DNA of 9,481 bases, from NCBI GenBank assembly GCA_035495815.1, contig DATJFH010000093.1:1-9481 (forward strand), read 5' to 3'. Of the stretch, positions 7,022 to 9,481 are shown piece after piece; within the stretch, counting starts at the first letter, position 1, and each line of letters begins with the position of its first letter. The position numbers were made by a program, and so were the translations under genes. This stretch comes from DATJFH01 sp035495815 (lineage in GTDB: Bacteria > Acidobacteriota > Terriglobia > Bryobacterales > Bryobacteraceae). Under the pieces are notes generated by a model, which was not told where the DNA came from, did no database searches, and worked only from the letters and a program-made list of their open reading frames with translations.

Positions 7022-7078
7022 GAATGTTGGAGGAGATTACCGAAGGCAAATCTATTGACGTCGTTCCCAGCGCTGTGA
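7010..7078 (+). repeat. Direct repeat pair CAGCGCWGTGA, 58 bp apart
   Basis: CAGCGCAGTGA (7010-7020) and CAGCGCTGTGA (7068-7078) agree at 10 of 11 bases. The second copy begins with the perfect 8-bp palindrome CAGCGCTG (7068-7075) and covers the spacer and first bases of the candidate -10. This arrangement suggests an operator pair, but no regulator is encoded in the window. Confidence 0.4.
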
Positions 7079-7082
7079 TACC
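7055..7082 (+). promoter_or_regulatory. Candidate sigma-70 promoter for the propeller-PHP gene
   Basis: TTGACG (7055-7060, 5 of 6 to the -35 consensus) is followed after 16 nt by GATACC (7077-7082, 3 of 6), which is preceded by TGT as in an extended -10. Transcription would start near 7089, leaving a leader of roughly 48 nt before GTG 7137. Confidence 0.4.
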
Positions 7083-7127
7083 ATCCTCCGTCTCGCAAAG
7101 CAATAAACTTTCGTATTCCGAACATTT

Positions 7128-7133
7128 AGGTGG
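7128..7133 (+). promoter_or_regulatory. Shine-Dalgarno for the GTG start at 7137
   Basis: AGGTGG lies 3 nt before GTG 7137 (6 nt from its AGG core). An in-frame stop (TAA, 7104-7106) lies just upstream, and no other start codon occurs between it and 7137, so this GTG is the first possible start. Confidence 0.5.
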
Positions 7134-7136
7134 GTC

Positions 7137-9481
7137 GTGGCGGACATCGGCAAGCGCAGCGGGATTTTCGCGGGTTGCGTCCTTTGCGGACTGGGTTTGC
7201 TCTATTCGTATCAGGCCGGGCCGGAAGCGAAAGAAGCGGCTCGAGTGGCGGCTATTCCCGAAGAGCCCGGCGGCACGCCGGAAGAGCAGCTTTGGGAAGT
7301 GCTGATCCTGGCGGGCGTAGGAGAGGACAAGCCGGCCAACTGGGACGGCCATTTCACCATCTCCGGCGGCCAGGTCCACGACATTCGCGGCTACCGCTTT
7401 ACCCCGCCTGACCGCATCCTGCCGGAGAGCGGCTGGAGGTTGCGCACCGAACCCATCGTCATCGCTCCCGAATCCACCTTCTCCCGTACCTTCGCCGGCA
7501 CGGTACAAAAGCGCGTCGTGGCGAAAGGTGTCCTCATGCGCGGGTCGGGCTCGGCCGCCACGCGATTGACTCTGGCGGCGCAGGGACAATCGATCGTCTT
7601 CGCCCCCATGGAGATGGCCATCGGCGGCATCGGCAAGTTTCTGGACGGGCGCCTGGAAGTGTGGCGCATCCCCGCCTCGACGAATCTTTCCGGCACGGAA
7701 CTGCGGCAGCACGATTTCCCCGCTATCGCCTCCGCCAGGGACGGCACTTTGTGGGCAACCTGGAAGAGCTATCACGATCAGCGCGAGGAGCTCAATCTGC
7801 GCGTGCGCCGCAATGGCCGCTGGAGCCGACTGGTACCGGTTGCCCGGGCGTCCGAGGACTTGTGGAGGCCGCAAGTGGCCGTGGACGCCGCCGGAATTCC
7901 CTGGCTGGTCTGGGCCCAGCAGACGCAGGGGAACTGGGACATCTACGCCATGGCGCGCGATTCGGATGAAACCTGGGGGACGCTCCACAAGCTCAGCGAC
8001 GGAGCGCTGCCCGATATCGAGCCGCACGTCGCCGCCGCCGCGGACGGTACGATTTACGTGGTCTGGCAGTCCTGGCGGCAGGGCCGCTCGAAGATTCGGA
8101 TGCGCTACCTGCGGAACGGCAAGTGGTCGAGTATTGTCGCGGTCAGCGAGGGAGACCGAAACGACTGGGAGCCGGCGGTCGCCGCCGGAGCCGACGGCCG
8201 TGCCTGGGTCGTGTGGGATCGTTACAACGGGAGCTACGACGTCTACGCCCGCAGCTTCTCGCCGGCTTCGGGCCTGGGCGCCGAAACCAGGATCGCGGGC
8301 ACGGATCGCTTCGAAGCGCACGCCAGCGTCGCCGTGGACCGTCGCAACCGGCCGTGGGTGGCCTGGGAATCCGGCGGCCCGGACTGGGGTAAGGATCTGG
8401 GAGCGGCGCTCGGCTCGAAGCCGCAGGGCAGCCCGCTCGGCGATCGCAGGCGGATCGAAATCGTCTGCCTGGAGCAGGGCGAGTGGAAAGCGCCGGCCCC
8501 GCCCGCATCTTCCGACGCGCTGGTCCTCGGCAGCGCCGGGGAAAGCAATCCACTGCTGTTTATCGACACGCAGGGCGACCTCTGGCTGTCGTTCCGCCGC
8601 CGCTACGGGTTCCGGGTATTCGACCGCAGCATCTATTGGGAAACGTTCGTCTCGCGGCTCGAAGGCGGCCGTTGGTCGCAGCCGGTCCTGCTGCCGGAGA
8701 GTTGGGGACGCAACAGCGCACGCATGGGATTGGCCTCCGCCGGCGGCCGCCTGTGGTCCTTCTGGACCGACGAGAATCGAGACTTCTCGTTTGCCGGCCG
8801 GCCCCACCAGATGCGCGTGCTTACCGGCTCGATGCCGCTCCCTCCCAAAGCGCCCGAGCCCCTTCTGGCCGCGTATCGGCCGGCGCCGGTCAGCGGACCC
8901 CGGGCAGGCCATGGCGATGAGCAGGGCGACGTGGCCCGGCTGCGCGGGCATCGCGCGGACATCCGCGGCGAGTCCTTCCGCCTGCTGCGCGGCGAATTGC
9001 ACCGCCACACGGAAATCTCGCAGGACCTCGGCGGCTTCGGCGACGGCACACTGGCCGAGTTCTACCGCTATGTGGTGGACGCCGCCGCGCTGGATTTCGC
9101 CGCCTCCACCGACCATAACGCGGGTGGAGTCGATTACTGGGGCTTCATGGCGCAGCAATACGCCGACATGTACCAGGAGCCGGATCACTTCGCCGCTCTT
9201 TACGGCTACGAGAGAAGCCTGCCCCGGCCGCATGGTCATCGCAACCTGATTCATACGAGGCGAAACTACGCGGTGGTGCCTTTCTTTCAGCGGATGCATC
9301 CCCTCTTCACGCTTCCGGACACGCCCGACGGCGAGTTGGTGACGCAGAACAGCTCCGACTATGGCGGCGTGAATACGGACGACACACGGCTGCTTTATGA
9401 AGAGCTGCGCAAGTCCGGAGGACTGGCCATTCCCCATACCACCGCCGGCGCCAACGAGTTTCGTGACAACGACCCGGCGCT
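7137..9481 (+). CDS. Beta-propeller / PHP-domain fusion protein, 3'-truncated
   Basis: The frame is open for 781 codons from GTG 7137 to the window edge with no stop, so the protein is longer than seen. Residues 8-25 (SGIFAGCVLCGLGLLYSY) form a signal or anchor segment. Residues about 50-185 are an unrecognised region. Residues about 194-560 hold roughly seven repeats of the form PAVAAGADGRAWVVW...YDVYAR near 194, 243, 294, 344, 392, 471 and 526, typical of a BNR/sialidase-like seven-bladed propeller. From about 617 a PHP-type metallohydrolase begins: GELHRHTEIS (H622, H624, E626), ASTDHN (D659, H660), GYERS (E692), HGHRN (H699, H701) and AIPHT (H767). The protein is probably extracytoplasmic. 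PHP domains cleave phosphoesters; related DUF3604-type proteins are uncharacterised. It is divergent from the amidohydrolase operon. Gene identity is confident from codon-level coherence; the function is not known. Confidence 0.88.
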   Translation, partial: MADIGKRSGIFAGCVLCGLGLLYSYQAGPEAKEAARVAAIPEEPGGTPEEQLWEVLILAGVGEDKPANWDGHFTISGGQVHDIRGYRFTPPDRILPESGWRLRTEPIVIAPESTFSRTFAGTVQKRVVAKGVLMRGSGSAATRLTLAAQGQSIVFAPMEMAIGGIGKFLDGRLEVWRIPASTNLSGTELRQHDFPAIASARDGTLWATWKSYHDQREELNLRVRRNGRWSRLVPVARASEDLWRPQVAVDAAGIPWLVWAQQTQGNWDIYAMARDSDETWGTLHKLSDGALPDIEPHVAAAADGTIYVVWQSWRQGRSKIRMRYLRNGKWSSIVAVSEGDRNDWEPAVAAGADGRAWVVWDRYNGSYDVYARSFSPASGLGAETRIAGTDRFEAHASVAVDRRNRPWVAWESGGPDWGKDLGAALGSKPQGSPLGDRRRIEIVCLEQGEWKAPAPPASSDALVLGSAGESNPLLFIDTQGDLWLSFRRRYGFRVFDRSIYWETFVSRLEGGRWSQPVLLPESWGRNSARMGLASAGGRLWSFWTDENRDFSFAGRPHQMRVLTGSMPLPPKAPEPLLAAYRPAPVSGPRAGHGDEQGDVARLRGHRADIRGESFRLLRGELHRHTEISQDLGGFGDGTLAEFYRYVVDAAALDFAASTDHNAGGVDYWGFMAQQYADMYQEPDHFAALYGYERSLPRPHGHRNLIHTRRNYAVVPFFQRMHPLFTLPDTPDGELVTQNSSDYGGVNTDDTRLLYEELRKSGGLAIPHTTAGANEFRDNDPA

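Larger units (their letters stand above)
6837..7136. other. 300-nt divergent intergenic regulatory region
   Basis: No supported gene lies here. The left part (about 6845-6915) is clearly richer in A/T than the flanks and should hold the minus-strand promoter. The middle has two copies of AGGCG...GACGGCT (6925-6939 and 6983-6998). The right part holds an imperfect palindrome (7006-7021), a repeated CAGCGCWGTGA element and a sigma-70-like promoter directed at the gene starting at 7137. Small open frames across it have no matching ribosome sites or recognisable protein. Confidence 0.7.

Noticed and set aside
6812..7078. Small plus-strand open frame of 88 codons in the divergent region
   Set aside because: It starts antisense inside the amidohydrolase leader, has no ribosome site or recognisable protein, and overlaps the candidate promoter.
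7024..7305. Small plus-strand open frame of 93 codons
   Set aside because: It runs out of frame into the propeller-PHP gene, has no upstream ribosome site, and its C-terminal half is a basic shadow sequence.
7813..9249. Plus-strand open frame of 478 codons
   Set aside because: It is an Arg/Pro/Ser-rich shifted reading of the same gene without motifs; the frame beginning at 7137 is continuous through it.
6906..9437. Minus-strand open frame of 843 codons across the intergenic region and the propeller-PHP gene
   Set aside because: Its codons are exact complements of the plus-strand codons of the 7137 gene, so it stays open only because TTA, CTA and TCA codons are rare in a GC-rich gene. Its protein is low-complexity, with no recognisable domain, whereas the plus frame gives coherent propeller and PHP motifs.

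Overview
The window is a GC-rich, densely coded bacterial segment with seven protein genes and no RNA genes, CRISPR arrays or mobile elements that I can see. The gene content suggests a free-living saprotrophic bacterium of the Acidobacteriota (Bryobacterales / Solibacter type) or a similar lineage: a sodium/solute symporter, paralogous Gfo/Idh/MocA oxidoreductases with Tat-like leaders, an NHL beta-propeller, a TIM-barrel sugar epimerase and an ACMSD-like amidohydrolase. The lineage is inferred from gene style only; there is no marker gene.

Layout. Positions 3-4848 (+) hold a tightly packed set of four genes: a 5'-truncated SSS-family symporter, two Gfo/Idh/MocA-like dehydrogenases and an NHL-repeat protein. 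The gaps are 13 nt, 40 nt and a 4-nt ATGA overlap, so they probably form one operon whose promoter lies left of the window. After a 27-nt convergent gap come two minus-strand genes (6836 down to 4876), also joined by an ATGA overlap: an ACMSD-like amidohydrolase followed by a xylose-isomerase-like TIM-barrel epimerase. A 300-nt divergent intergenic region (6837-7136) carries a plausible sigma-70 promoter and short repeats. From 7137 (+) to the right edge runs a very long open frame without a stop. It encodes an N-terminal hydrophobic segment, a repetitive beta-propeller and a PHP-type metallohydrolase domain, and it is cut off by the window end.

How the genes may work together. The symporter would import a sugar, sugar acid or related solute. 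The two dehydrogenases would oxidise (or reversibly oxidise and reduce) sugar hydroxyls, the TIM-barrel protein would epimerise or isomerise a keto-sugar, and the amidohydrolase would decarboxylate or hydrolyse a product. Five consecutive enzymes carry complete or degenerate twin-arginine leaders, so much of this chemistry may occur outside the cytoplasm. The substrate cannot be read from the sequence.

The points most worth a second look are: the NHL protein, which keeps the residues I remember as the zinc and catalytic set of peptidyl-hydroxyglycine amidating lyase (PAL); the propeller-PHP fusion at the right edge; a Gln-for-His change in the amidohydrolase metal site; an exact match of metal-ligand spacing between the TIM-barrel protein and D-tagatose 3-epimerase; and loss of the usual catalytic Asp in both dehydrogenases.
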